A stretch of 64,000 nucleotides of DNA from Trifolium pratense (taxonomy: Eukaryota > Streptophyta > Magnoliopsida > Fabales > Fabaceae), in assembly GCF_020283565.1 (NCBI RefSeq), contig NC_060059.1:875501-939500 (forward strand), written 5' to 3'. Shown one piece after another: positions 38,390-49,535 of the stretch. Within the stretch, counting starts at the first letter, position 1. Each line of letters opens with the position of its first letter. The position numbers and the translations under genes are program-made. The notes beneath the pieces were generated by a model. That model was not told the DNA's origin. It worked only from the letters and a program-made list of their open reading frames with translations, and did not search any database.

Positions 38390-38607
38390 CATCGGAGGGA
38401 GGAATTCGATTGGCTGCCTCAGCTCTAACATCATTGAATCCGACCGACGACCAGCCAGCCAGGTTTCCGTGCGAATTAGGGTTCATACGCTTAATCCCTG
38501 TGGCGGAGTGATGAAGGTGCTTAAAGGACATCAAGATTTAATTTTGGGATTCGTCACAAAACAACATCAAATCACACATACACTTCTTCAACTTGAGACC
38601 AAGGGTT
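38390..38607 (+). pseudogene. Possible SIN3-like (PAH domain) gene fragment
   Basis: One open frame ends VMKVLKGHQDLILGFVTKQH and meets a GT donor at about 38607. KxLFKGHxxLILGFNxFLPKG is typical of the paired amphipathic helix of SIN3 corepressors, so this may be a remnant; the rest of the domain is absent. Weak call based on about 15 residues. Confidence 0.35.
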
Positions 38608-38777
38608 AGTAGTTTATCATTATTATTCATTAATTGCAATTCTTTTTTAATGCCATGATTTTTCGATTTAAATTGTTATTTGTTCATTCTTTGTTGGATT
38701 CAGTGTAATGGAGTCATATTTAGAGACTAATTTGATCAATCTTTTCACAGTTAATTTGATGGATTAAGTTGTGATGT

Positions 38778-39305
38778 GACACCTTGCTTTTGGCAAATGC
38801 TCCGAGGAATTTGTCTTGGTAGTTTTATATCGCGGTTCTATGAGTTTGCATGTCTATCAATCTCGAAATTCTAGTTGGGTTACTTATTCAACAATGGGAA
38901 ATATAGGGAAGGTTGTTGACTTTGTGGTTTTGCATAATATAATATATGTTGTCACTTACAAAGCCAACATAGGGTTACTCAACTTGAATTCTGCAAGTAT
39001 TAAATTTCTAAAATTGAAGAGTACTCCCATTTCACCATTTCAATTAAAGTTGGTTAATTGTGATGAGAAACTTTTAGTGGTTGATTTTATACTAAGTCAA
39101 GTACGAATTGTTTATAAGATAGACTTATCAACCATGAGTTATGTCAAATTGGACACTTTAGGCGACGTTGCATTATTTTATGCTTATGAGTTACGAGAGA
39201 CGTTGTTATGCATTGAAAAACCCGAACATATGGGGATATGAGAACAACTCTGTGTATGTCGTCACTTATTCACATTTAGAATATTAGTGCATATTCAAGG
39301 AATGA
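38778..39305 (+). pseudogene. F-box/DUF295-type fragment
   Basis: An open frame without ATG (LAFGKCSEEFVLVVLYRGSM ... LHNIIYVVTYKANIGLLNLN ... LLVVDF) resembles the beta-propeller DUF295 domain of plant F-box proteins. The F-box half is missing, a stop precedes the frame, and a frameshift near 39232 moves the expected end (GYENNSVYVV) into another frame. Read as a non-functional remnant. Confidence 0.55.
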
Positions 39306-39816
39306 AATATGTCAAAAATACATCGTGCTTCCTACTTCTCCAGCAACGGGAACCTTCATGTACAACTGGTGTTGTGTGGGGGATGTTAGTAAATCGCAAA
39401 ATTATATTATGCCTCAAGATCCACCAAATCTAGGACAAGGTAGCTCCCGGTACGATCGGTGTTTTAGACATCTACGATATGAGGTAGATTATTCTCTGGT
39501 TGAGTAACTTGCATATTATCCATCATGTTATTGGTGGTTTGTGTTTCCACCTATTTCCTTTTTGCTTGGTAATAATTTGGCTAAAGCAGGAAAACCTTGC
39601 AATGGTTTGTTGATTCAATGTTAGACATTTATTTTAGCTAAAATAAATAATTAACACTTTCAATTATTGTAATGTCATTTATTTGGCTAAATAGGAAAAA
39701 CTTGTAATGGTTTGTTGTTTCAATATTCTAACTAATATAATACATGTACATATGTACGCACGGGCTGCCGATTTTTTATTTATGATAGGACAATATTGTC
39801 GTAAGTAATGTTACAT

Positions 39817-40006
39817 GGAAAATGCTAAACAGGACACTAGTTAAGTATATTAAAAAGAAAATTCCATCTTGAATTTTGTGCATTCAATATTTTGAAAATG
39901 TAGAAAGTTTTTTTTACTTAGAAAATGTTGAAAGTTATCTTTTTAATATTAATTTTTTCTTTTATTTGTTTTTTTAGTATGCTTAACAAGTGCCCCCATG
40001 ACCCAT
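39817..40006. mobile_element. MITE copy C (palindrome-tipped family), decayed
   Basis: Left tip TGCTAAACAGGACACTAGTT has lost the inner CCCCTGGGG of the family palindrome; the right tip reads TGCTTAACAAGTGCCCCCATG. The inside is AT-rich. The right limit is approximate. Confidence 0.6.
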
Positions 40007-40303
40007 ATGTTACATTACATAATTTAATTTCGATTTACACTTTTTTCTACTTAGAGTGGGATAAGATTTTTTGTGATATTATGCTTGAAAATGAATTTTA
40101 AAATAGGGGATAAAAAATTCAAGTTTTTTAAAATAGATCAAAACTGCATTAATTTATCATGCCATGGAGTACATATATCTATGAGAGTGAATTCTCTCGA
40201 TTTGTGCATGTTTTCTAGCTTTCATATTTATGTGTAACTTTTTGCTCTAAATATTAGAGTAAATTACATTCATACTTAAATGACACTACCCTCCTTTTTT
40301 ATG

Positions 40304-43265
40304 TTTTTTTTTTTTTTGACAAACAACAACTTATACCATTTCATTATTCAAAATAGAAGTAATACAAGGAGGTAACATCTCAAGACTATAGTGACAAGGC
40401 CACGAAATGGCCGCTTTCGCAAGCGTATGGGCAGCCATGTTCGCTTGTCGCTTAATAAACTTTACCACAAAGTTTGGATTCATCAATAGTACATTTTTAA
40501 TATTACAAATAATTGAACTAAACTCCGAGGAACCGACGCGTAAGCTGTGAATTGCATCTACCACATTCTTAGAATCCGATTCGAAAATAACATGTGTGAA
40601 GCCTCTTTGTTGCACTTCTCTCATAGCTGCAAGAAGCGCGAGTGATTCCCCTTCAATTATAGCACAATTACCTTCCTTCCTCTGAGTTCCTGCCGCCACA
40701 AAGTGCCCTGAATGGTTGCGCAAGACCCACCCTGCAGTGGTTTTGGTCTGATCATGATGAAAACCGGCATCCACATTACATTTAAGCCATCCGATATCCG
40801 GTTTCTGCCAAGTTAAAGCCTGCTGCAGCTGCATAGCAGCTCTCCCGTTTTGCTGGTATTGCTGAACAGAATTCCACTCATTCCAAAGATGCAAAGTTTT
40901 AATACCCAAGCTTCTGCCATTCTCTTTTGAATCATTCCAAACACTATTATTTCTATTATTCCACATAGTCCAAATTAGCATAGCAAACCTCCCTGCTATG
41001 TCGCTATCCTCATTCTTGCATATGGACTTTATAATTTCCGTGGCTGACCCTAGATGTTGTAGTCGTGCTGCAATAACCTGCTCCAAACCGGCAGCTTGCC
41101 GTGCTTGTATACTGTAATTACAGTGGAACAGAAAATGCAAGTCATCTTCGTTATCCCGATCACAAAGTGGGCATATTAATGGACAATTAACACGCTTTTC
41201 TTGAAGCCGAGTACGTGTTGGAAGGCATTCTTTGCAAATACGCCAGAGAAGGTGTTTGGTTTTAGGTGGTGCATGAATTTTCCAAAGACAACTCCACTCC
41301 TCATGTTGGCTCAAGGCTCCCATCTTTCCTGTAATGTTTAGCATCAAATGATATCCACTTTTAACACTATATTGGCCATAAACACTATCCATCCATATCA
41401 ATTTATCTTCTGCAACCGTATCAAAAAGTGGAACATTAAGAATGCATTTAGCAGCATCCAAGGAGAACAGGGATTCAATTTTGTGTTTATCCCACATCTT
41501 CACATTTGGTAACATAAGTTCATTGACAGTAATGTTATGCACCTCTTGAATTTGTGGAGAAGAAATCCATGCCCCTTCTTCACCTCTCAGCCAAGGATCT
41601 GTCATGACATTTATGCTAGTACCATCTCCAACTATCCACCTACTACCATTCATCAAAATCTGCCGGGCTCTCCAAATACCACGCCAAGCAAAACTTGGAT
41701 TATGACCAATTTTAGAATCAAAGAGAGAGCAGTTTGGAAAATACCTCGCTTTGTATAGTCTAGCTACTAGTGTCTGTGGCTTTGTCATAATATTCCACCC
41801 CTGCTTAGCTATCATGGACAAGTTAAACGAATGCAAGTCTCTAAATCCCATACCTCCTAGAGCTTTTGAATAGGTCATTCGATCCCAAGCTAGCCAACGT
41901 ATACCCTTGTTGTTCGCCCCTCCTCCCCACCAAAATGAGTTCATCATTCTTTCAATGTCTCTGATTGTTGACTCCGGTAGAAGGTAGACACTCATCACAT
42001 ACGACGGAATTGCTTGTAACACGGATTTGATCATCACTTCTTTACCTGCTTTAGACAAAGCTCTCCCTCTCCAAGAATTAATCCGCTTCCAGACTCTATC
42101 TTTGATATAAGAAAACATATCTCTCTTTTTCCGGCCTATCATGGAGGGAAGCCCCAAATAATTACCGGTACCTAAAACATGTTTGACTCCCATGATTCTT
42201 GCCAGGTCATCCTGGGCTGCTATGCTCAAATTCCTACTGAAGAAGACTTCTGACTTTGACAAATTTATTTCTTGACCCGATGCTTCTTCATAGGTCTTAA
42301 GGATCTGCATAAGATGATTTGTTTCATTTAAGTTTGCCCTGCAAAACAAAAAGCAATCATCAGCAAAAAGGAGGTGGGACACCGTAGGTGCCCCTCTGCA
42401 TATCTGTACACCATGTAAGTCTCCTCTCGAAACCGATTTCTTCAGTAAGGATGTTAGGCCTTCAGTTACCAGGATGAAGAGATAAGGAGAGAGAGGATCT
42501 CCCTGCCTTAACCCCCTCCCCGGATATACAGGCCCTACTTTTTCAAAGTTCATTAAAACTGAGTAATTGACAGAACTAACACATAGCATCATCCAGTGTA
42601 TCCACTTATCAGCAAACCCCAATTTTTCAAGCATACCGCGCATGAAGCCCCAATCAACCTTATCATAGGCCTTGCTAAAATCAATTTTTAGTGCAAGCTC
42701 TCCTTTCAAACCCTTTGTTCTTCTTTTAAGAGCATGAATTACCTCAGTAGCAATCAAAACATTATCTAATATAGACCTCCCTTCAATAAAAGCTGATTGT
42801 TCTTCCGACACACATTTATCAAGGCACACCCTTAGTCGGCTTGCAAGAAGCTTTGAAATCATTTTATATAGCACATTACACAGGGATATTGGTCGCATAT
42901 CCTTCATGGAAACAGGATTCTCGCATTTTGGAAAGCAAATATTGGTTTCATTAAGCGATGAAGGGAAATAACCTCTTTCTAACCATTCCACAGCTGCCTC
43001 ATATATATCATTACCACATAATTCCCAGAAATGTTGATAGAAAGCTGGGTTAAAACCATCTGGGCCTGGAGCTTTATCCGGATGCATATGGAACAAAGCA
43101 TCTTTTAATTCTTCTCTTGTAATAGGCGCCACCAGCCTATCATTATCCTCCTGTGTAATTTTTGGAGAAATCAAGGATAATATAGGGTCATGATATGTTA
43201 CTCTAGCTCGAAAAAGTTGATCAAAATAACTTTGAACCACACCGCATAGTTCAGCTTGAGTTCAT
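40304..43265 (-). mobile_element. 5'-truncated L1-type LINE
   Basis: Bounded by a perfect 17-bp target-site duplication TACCCTCCTTTTTTATG (40287-40303 and 43266-43282), with the poly(A) tail as a T run at 40304 on the plus strand. It retains only the reverse-transcriptase-to-RNase-H part of ORF2; ORF1 and the endonuclease are absent, as in target-primed insertions that stopped early. Confidence 0.93.
40331..43240 (-). CDS. LINE ORF2 fragment: reverse transcriptase, zf-RVT, RNase H
   Basis: Open for 969 codons with no stop or frameshift; it continues a few codons further up with no ATG of its own (the apparent start codon is GTG). The RT domain has PDKAPGPDGFNPAF, RPISLCNVLYKMISK, ELALKIDFSKAYDKVDW, GLRQGDPLSPYLFI and the catalytic LLFADD. 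Next is a zinc-binding zf-RVT region (CLWKIHAPPKTKHLLWRIC ... CPLCDRDNEDDLHFLFHC), then an RVT_3 RNase H (WLKCNVDAGFHHD ... AIIEGESLALLAAM ... IFESDSKNVVDAI). Without endonuclease it cannot move by itself. The unbroken frame indicates a recent insertion. Confidence 0.9.
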   Translation of the reverse strand: MVQSYFDQLFRARVTYHDPILSLISPKITQEDNDRLVAPITREELKDALFHMHPDKAPGPDGFNPAFYQHFWELCGNDIYEAAVEWLERGYFPSSLNETNICFPKCENPVSMKDMRPISLCNVLYKMISKLLASRLRVCLDKCVSEEQSAFIEGRSILDNVLIATEVIHALKRRTKGLKGELALKIDFSKAYDKVDWGFMRGMLEKLGFADKWIHWMMLCVSSVNYSVLMNFEKVGPVYPGRGLRQGDPLSPYLFILVTEGLTSLLKKSVSRGDLHGVQICRGAPTVSHLLFADDCFLFCRANLNETNHLMQILKTYEEASGQEINLSKSEVFFSRNLSIAAQDDLARIMGVKHVLGTGNYLGLPSMIGRKKRDMFSYIKDRVWKRINSWRGRALSKAGKEVMIKSVLQAIPSYVMSVYLLPESTIRDIERMMNSFWWGGGANNKGIRWLAWDRMTYSKALGGMGFRDLHSFNLSMIAKQGWNIMTKPQTLVARLYKARYFPNCSLFDSKIGHNPSFAWRGIWRARQILMNGSRWIVGDGTSINVMTDPWLRGEEGAWISSPQIQEVHNITVNELMLPNVKMWDKHKIESLFSLDAAKCILNVPLFDTVAEDKLIWMDSVYGQYSVKSGYHLMLNITGKMGALSQHEEWSCLWKIHAPPKTKHLLWRICKECLPTRTRLQEKRVNCPLICPLCDRDNEDDLHFLFHCNYSIQARQAAGLEQVIAARLQHLGSATEIIKSICKNEDSDIAGRFAMLIWTMWNNRNNSVWNDSKENGRSLGIKTLHLWNEWNSVQQYQQNGRAAMQLQQALTWQKPDIGWLKCNVDAGFHHDQTKTTAGWVLRNHSGHFVAAGTQRKEGNCAIIEGESLALLAAMREVQQRGFTHVIFESDSKNVVDAIHSLRVGSSEFSSIICNIKNVLLMNPNFVVKFIKRQANMAAHTLAKAAISWPCHYSLEMLPPCITSILNNEMV

Positions 43266-43282
43266 TACCCTCCTTTTTTATG

Positions 43283-45050
43283 TTAAAATATACATTCCTC
43301 TTCCCTCTTGTACAAATTATAATCATACTCCCTCCCTTGAAAAAATCTTGAATTTCATTCTCCTCCCCTCTCCCTTGAAAGAAACTTGAATTACACTCCT
43401 CACCTCTCTTATGTTAAAATATACATTTTAGTCCATTTTAACATAAATATATATTTTTAGTCAAAAAAACATAATTTTTTTTTTTTGTGATAATAATTAA
43501 CTTTAAGCAACTATTTTATGCCAAAAAAATTTTAAGTCATCATTTAAAAAATCAATTTTCCTTTCTTTGAAAATTTTATCATTAACTATATTATTTTAGA
43601 ATATAAAATTTAATATAAAACTAGACTCTGTCCCGTGCGTTGCACGGGTTTGGCGGAACACCATTTATATATCAATCATGGATGTTGTCAATCATGGTAA
43701 ATTAAACATAATTAAGTGGACTAAGTAGTAATATTCAAAGGATGTCAATCATGGATGTGACAAAACAAAATAAAGTACGAATTGTTCATAACACATCACA
43801 GCTTTTTGATTCATCAGTATGTAAATCTCTATAATAAGGGGGGGCTCAGAAAATAATCATATAAGGAATGAATACTAATGATCACACATCGATATGTATA
43901 ACACAGTGTATTGTTAACCATCATTAGTGGTGACACTATAAATAGATTTCCCAAATAGTAATAATAATAAAACTAGTTATCTGAAATAATCTGAGTATTA
44001 CAAATGTCACAATTGTTGGATCAAAATCCACAAGCACTATTTTCACACAAGATAGGCTCAAACCGCGCGCTGCGCGCAACAGAAACACAGGAAATAGGCT
44101 CAGGTTGAGCCTTGACAGACATGATGCTCAATAGGCTCAGATTGAGCTCAACACACACACACACACACACTGGTTATCAGTTTTCAATGAAGAAGAAGAT
44201 AAGGAAGAATAAGGAACTTTTTATTGATCACACTTAACAAAAGTCACATTACATCACTTATTTATATTGTGTTGCTTGTGAGTTAAGTTACTGACAAACT
44301 AGTAACAAACTCAAACAGAATTCCCTAGAATCAAGCAACTAACAAAACAGAAATTTAAATCCTAACTAACTTCCTTGTTTCACAAGTAAACATGCTTAGC
44401 CAATATGGATTACTCACAACAACAATCTAACCCAAATTATAGCCACAACCAGACCAAATAAACATTGTAGAGATTATGCTGGGAATGAAATATGTTACCC
44501 AAACAACTGGCCATTATTCAGAACCAAGAGCTTTGAGGGTGTCTGTCCATTGAAGCAGAGAACGAAGTGTGTCACACAATTATAGTCAATAGTTCAAGAG
44601 AGGTCAGACTCATAACACCGCCTCCTTTTAAGAGTCGATGTAAATTGTGACTTTAACTCTATCGGCATAGACCTAGTGGCTAGTGGTAGCCTTTTCATCT
44701 TCCGCTGTTTCACTTGATATTCTTTAATTCAGCCTATATGTAGCACATAGCCTAACTCAAAGTAGTCCATTTGGTGGAAGAATCCCATGGCTTAAGTAGC
44801 TTCCTTATCTACTAGAAGTAGAACTCATAATAGTGTATATCTCATGGTTTTAAATTGTGATCACCATTTTGGTTATGTTGTAAACCTTTATATTGCGAAA
44901 AACAAAAAATGATAATTTACATCAAGAAAAACAAAAAAAATGATAATTTACAATTGCAATAGGTAAATGAATATCTAAGTCAATATATATTAAAAAGAAA
45001 AACACCAAGGTTCTCAAGCAACTTTATAATTCGTAACCACTATATCAAAT
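43283..45050. other. Intergenic, Helitron-derived in part
   Basis: No gene recognised. Contains the Helitron terminus, a short AC microsatellite (about 44151-44170), a GC-rich hairpin-like GCGCGCTGCGCGC (about 44065), and a duplicated ATGATAATTTACA segment at about 44908-44952. Confidence 0.5.
43621..43648 (-). mobile_element. Helitron 3' terminus (minus strand)
   Basis: On the minus strand: hairpin CCCGTGC-AAC-GCACGGG, 7 bases, then CTAG followed by T. The hairpin matches that of the element ending at 25118 in reverse complement. The element would extend to the right; its 5' end was not found. Confidence 0.65.
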
Positions 45051-45056
45051 ATCAAT

Positions 45057-46002
45057 TCAAGGTTGATCTTGATATTGATAGTTATAATGTGGAGGGGATG
45101 TGTGATGGTAATAATACTCAGGTGGTAAAGGGCAGTCATTGTAATGAGGTGGTGAAGGTGAACTTGATTCACTCATTGTTTCACTAGCAACATGATGAGT
45201 TTGGAATTTATCTACTCTCACTTCAACCGTTTCGAGTTCAACTAATTCCTCTTCTTCAACTTCAGATGATCTTAAGATTGGATGCAAGTAAGTATCTGCT
45301 AAATATGCTTTTATGTTTAGGTCAGGTTCTGTTGTTTTCTCCAATATATCCTTAGTCATTGCTTCCTCGACATGGTACTTCCTAAATGCTGGCTCGAAAC
45401 GATTCTTGCAATACTTGTGAAATGCAAATGTCAATATTGGTAACAACACAAGCAAAGGTGTAGACCTAGCTGCCTTTTTGGTGCTAAGCAAGCCTAACAG
45501 AAGCAGCTGTGATATTATTAAGCTTGCGATAATGCGGCTGTGAACTTGTGGCCAAAATGCAGCAGCACTTTCATACTGTTGATTGTAGACTTTGATTATC
45601 TGACGATAAACCGAATATGCGAAGGCAAAGGTGACTAGTATGAAAGGAAGAAGGATTGGAGTCACCACAGCATACACAATGCCAAGAAGGAAATATAATT
45701 TGAAGGCTTGGAAGAGTTTCGGGATAGTCCATAGTCCCAGGATCCAAGGCCTTTCTTCAATCTCTCTCGGTTTTAACTATGAACACATTCTTGAGATGAT
45801 ATATAACCAATGACTTTAATCTGAGAATTTCACCGGCAATTCCAGCCCAGCCATCAACCATTATGTGCGTCATAAAGAAGGTAGTCTTCATTGGAATGGA
45901 AACTCCAATTGTTCTAGGAATCTGTGTAGGTGACTGGTGAAGAAAAGCATACAGTTGCTCAAATGCAGTTCCAGTTATTATGCTTCCCAAGAAAACATTC
46001 AC
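45057..46002 (-). pseudogene. OSCA/CSC1-like calcium channel, broken C-terminal fragment
   Basis: On the minus strand the first part (VNVFLGSIITGTAFEQL ... GVSIPMKTTFFMTHIMVDGW ... YHLKNVFIVKTERD) and the last part (YFLLGIVYAVVTPILLPFIL ... VYNQQYESAAAFWPQVHSR ... LLSTKKAARSTPLL) together match the end of the 7-TM domain of OSCA/CSC1 osmosensitive channels. Between them an in-frame TGA occurs at 45757 and a frameshift near 45700, with recognisable DPGTMDYPETLPSLQ in the middle. The N-terminal two-thirds of the protein are absent. It is a decayed partial copy and cannot encode a channel. The His/Pro/Tyr-rich tail is retained. Confidence 0.82.
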
Positions 46003-46907
46003 AAGTTATTGATACAGGATTCCATAAGATCGAAGATAACTTATTGATGATCAAATAAGTACTTTCTAAATCTGCTTTCTATTCTTCCCTTAGGCCAATA
46101 CACAGACCACATATAACTGGGAATTTGAAACTTTCATTAATCTAATGAATCAATTTATGAATGATAAATCCAACATTTTATTATGCACAAGTTTATAGAA
46201 AATTGCTAGTAATTTTGCATATAAAAAAAAATGTTGATATCTTTGATTATCATATAGTTAAGGAATTTAGAAATTCATGTTAATCACAAAACCAAACCAA
46301 CTCTTAATTACTTGCTGAAACATAGAGAAGCTTGTCATGCAAGGCTTTCTGATATTGATTGAGTGTGCTGATTTTAGAAAGAAGAAAAATTCAAATAAAT
46401 AAATATCCTAAAAGTAGAAGACGTGAAACAAATTAGGAACCAAAGTTTGTCAAATGCAAGAAAATAAATACTATCATAAACATGCTATCTAGTAGTAATT
46501 AAGGTTTGTCTTGGCATGAGTGTTGTTGTATATAGTGCATCCATGCTTTCAGGACTCACTCTTCATTCCATTCTCTATTCAAAACTTGTGTGAACTTGGT
46601 CAATGCCTTCACTGAAAAAGTAAAACCATTAACAGTATGAGCTTGGTATTCACTTCCCCACAAATTCAGAAAATGAGAAGTCAATCCTTTAACTCAACAC
46701 CTTTAAAAGTTTAAAGGTGCTATGTTGCACACAAATGGAAAACCAAAACAGGCACAAATGAAAAAGGAAAATATGAATCAAAGAATTAGACAATATAATC
46801 AACATTCTATCAAATATGTAAATGGGAACCGAGGGAAACAAAAAAAATAAAAAAGAGAAGTCAAAAACCAAACGAAAAATGTTGTGTTTAACAAGTTGAA
46901 TGGAAAT
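46003..46907. other. Intergenic
   Basis: AT-rich. An additional 3' exon of the F-box gene could lie around 46566-46630 (an acceptor followed by a short open frame), but this is not established. Confidence 0.4.
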
Positions 46908-48077
46908 TTACCTTAACCAATTATGAGAGGTCACCTTTGCGGATGGTGCATTTTGAAGCAAAAAGTTCACTATTTCCTTCGGTATAGATGAATGTGAATG
47001 CGTCGTTATTACTTTCAATGACTTCAAGTCATACAAGGAAGGGAATTCAACCTTCAATAAATCAGGAACTAAAGAGAGCACCTAATCAATTAAGGAAGAC
47101 TCCAAATTAGCAAGTACTGAAAAAAGTGTCGGTACAATAAAAGTAAATATTCCCTAACTTACCGTAAGAGTATTTAAAGAAACTGTCAATGATTCGATAT
47201 TAGCAAGCTCAACCAGCCAATTGAGTAGAACCAAAGGGGTATTCTGATCAGATAAGGAGGTGACATCAACAATATTTACATGCTTGACGGAAGAGAGATT
47301 GTTCATGTTCCCGCAAAGTTTCTGAAGAGGAGTACCTAAATAAACAAAGGTACAAAGACTTGGAGTGGATAACTGAAATTTCATGTTAGGGCAAACTAAA
47401 TTGGTGTGTATTCTTAATTTGGTAAGTGTGGCACTCGATATGCAAAGACTTTGTTGACTATCATCAACAATACAAGCGTTAATGTACAAACTATCCAATC
47501 TGTTAAATTTCGAAAAGGGATCAACACGACCATGATCATCAACGCAAAAGATAAAGCCTAGTAGAGACAAGTTGGTTAATGCAGGCAAATTCAATGAATT
47601 GGGAAATAATGTTTTGTTTGGATAAAAGCTAAAATAAAGTTGAAGAGATGTTAAAGTGCCACATGAAAAGATGGAAGAATGAAGACATTGATCATCACAA
47701 TTTATATCCATCTTTAACTGCTGGACATGATGTGAAACAGCATATTTCACAATCCTTTGGAGTAGTTGATGATCCATGATACCGGCATGGAAAATATCAA
47801 AGGAGTGCAGTGCGGTTGAGCCATTGCGTAGAGACAAAATCTTATAGATGAATTTGTCGAAATCCGTATAATAACAAAAACGTTGAGAATTTAATGTAAG
47901 GTTAGGGAGAGTCTTCCAGAGATTTTTCCATCTTTTAGAAAGTATACAAGTTTGTACTGCATGTTTTGCGTCGGAAAAGGAGAGTATGTGAAGTAAAACA
48001 CCATTAGACAAATCACTGAGTCTGTCTTTAATTTCATCGTCATCGTCGTTATAGTTCTGACTTACGGCCTTCATCAT
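46908..48077 (-). CDS. F-box/LRR-repeat protein
   Basis: Two exons, 48077-47163 and 47081-46908, 362 residues if the TAA at 46908 is used. The ATG at 48077 is chosen because the longer frame upstream starts at TTG. F-box near the N-terminus: DRLSDLSNGVLLHILSFSDAKHAVQTCILSKRWKNLWKTL, broken here as DRLSDLSNGVLL then HILSF. Leucine-rich repeats follow (LTSLQLYFSFYP, LPALTNLSLLGF, SATLTKLRIH) and an FBD-like end (DLKSLKVIT, VNFLLQNAPSAKV). Such proteins act as substrate receptors of SCF ubiquitin ligases; the target is unknown. The exon 2 end (AAG|GTAAAT) is also a good donor, so the real C-terminus may differ. Confidence 0.8.
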
Positions 48078-48109
48078 CGTCTCAGTGAAGCAAATGTGAC
48101 ACGGCAAAG

Positions 48110-49452
48110 TTTTGTTTTGAAAAGTAATATGATGTTAGGGTTTTTTTTTACAAGAATATATGACGTAGGGATTTCTAATTTTCTATCAATTTACTTCTAA
48201 TTTAATAATCCTCCGATCCTTTTTATACGGAATAATTTGAAAGAAAAAAAAAAGATCTTTTTTATAAGAAAAATCATTAACAAAAGGTTTGGAAAAATGG
48301 GTTATTAGGTTTGGGTGAATTAGGGTTAGTGAATTAAGCTTGGATGGGTTGATAATTTATAAAGATGGAAGATAATTATTCTAATAGACTATAGTAATTT
48401 ATCCGAAATTTATATTTTATTTTGTATAATTTCATAATTTATACACTTTCCTTTTAACTGATGGACAATTACTATTTGCACCCATAGCCGCTCATTGGTT
48501 ACAACTTACAACTGTTTCCTGACTTTCCTCACAAGGAAATACGGAGTATTGTCTTTCCCATGCATGAATCAATCACCACCACCATATTTCAATTGTATCA
48601 CATCCGCAAAATACAAGTAAGTAAATTTCAAAACGAATATGAGATCAAATTAATAAATAATAATCTTTCTAAAATTCTGTCCCCAAATTCATCAAATCAA
48701 AATTAAATGGAAAAATTCTCTTACATTGAATTGAAACTACAACGCATGAAGATTATGACCAATATATACAGCAAGTCACAAAAGAGAAGAAAATTTGACA
48801 ATACATAGAAGAGACAAGAGGATATAGCCCAAAATGGTGCGTTAGGTAGAACAAAGTGGGAGAGGATTGGTTAATACTAACTAGTAAGAGAGATGGTCCT
48901 AATTTATTTATTTTAATTTTAATAATGTGTATTATTTTAATTGGTTGTGTTCCGATCTTTCGCCCAATATGATCACGAACGAAGACAGCATAGATCTTGA
49001 GAATGCTGCAATGTTAAATTATTTTGAAATATATTTTTGTCATCCTTTGCACTCTACTTAATTCAAGGGAATTAATTTCTGCATCTAGGCATAAAAAAGT
49101 TGCCAAAAAATTTGGTTGTTTGCAAGAATAAGGTGTTAGGTGACCATCCCATTAATGTTTCATTCATAAAAAACATTATCCAATATTCACTCCCTCACTC
49201 AATTAGCTTTTCTGATGTAAATGCGTGACACAGTTATAATCGTCAACCGTCCGATCAAAATAAATTGTCGAGATTGATTCACTTCATAAAACTGAGTTGA
49301 AATATAAATCGTCCAAGTCTTAAATTAGTGGGTCAAATATGTTACCACTAGTGAATCTCAATCTCTCTCTCACTCACGTGTTTGTGTAACTCTATTCACC
49401 TTTTTGTCTCAGATCAATGTTTGTTCAACAACGCCTCAAAACCAAACCATAT

Positions 49453-49495
<43 letters not shown>

Positions 49496-49530
49496 TATAG
49501 TTTTCATTTCATAGTTTCATAGTAGAACCA
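48110..49530. other. Intergenic / promoters of divergent genes
   Basis: Upstream regions of the F-box gene and of HEXO1. No ORF with a domain. The HEXO1 leader carries a (CT)n run at about 49455-49491. Confidence 0.5.
49455..49491 (+). repeat. (CT)n tract in the HEXO1 leader
   Basis: About 37 bases of CT, 45 bases before the start codon, as is common in plant 5' leaders. Confidence 0.9.
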
Positions 49531-49535
49531 TTACC

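Noticed and set aside
39750..39770. Helitron-like ACGCACGGGC motif
   Set aside because: Only half of the hairpin is present and no CTAG terminus.
44049..44150. Third Helitron end at GCGCGCTGCGCGC
   Set aside because: A GC hairpin is present but no CTRR-T follows at the right distance on either strand.
44897..44952. Another tail-only retroinsertion
   Set aside because: The A-rich piece before the second ATGATAATTTACA is itself repeated upstream, so a plain tandem duplication explains it better.
45631..45813. Plus-strand ORF across the OSCA remnant
   Set aside because: Antisense to the pseudogene.
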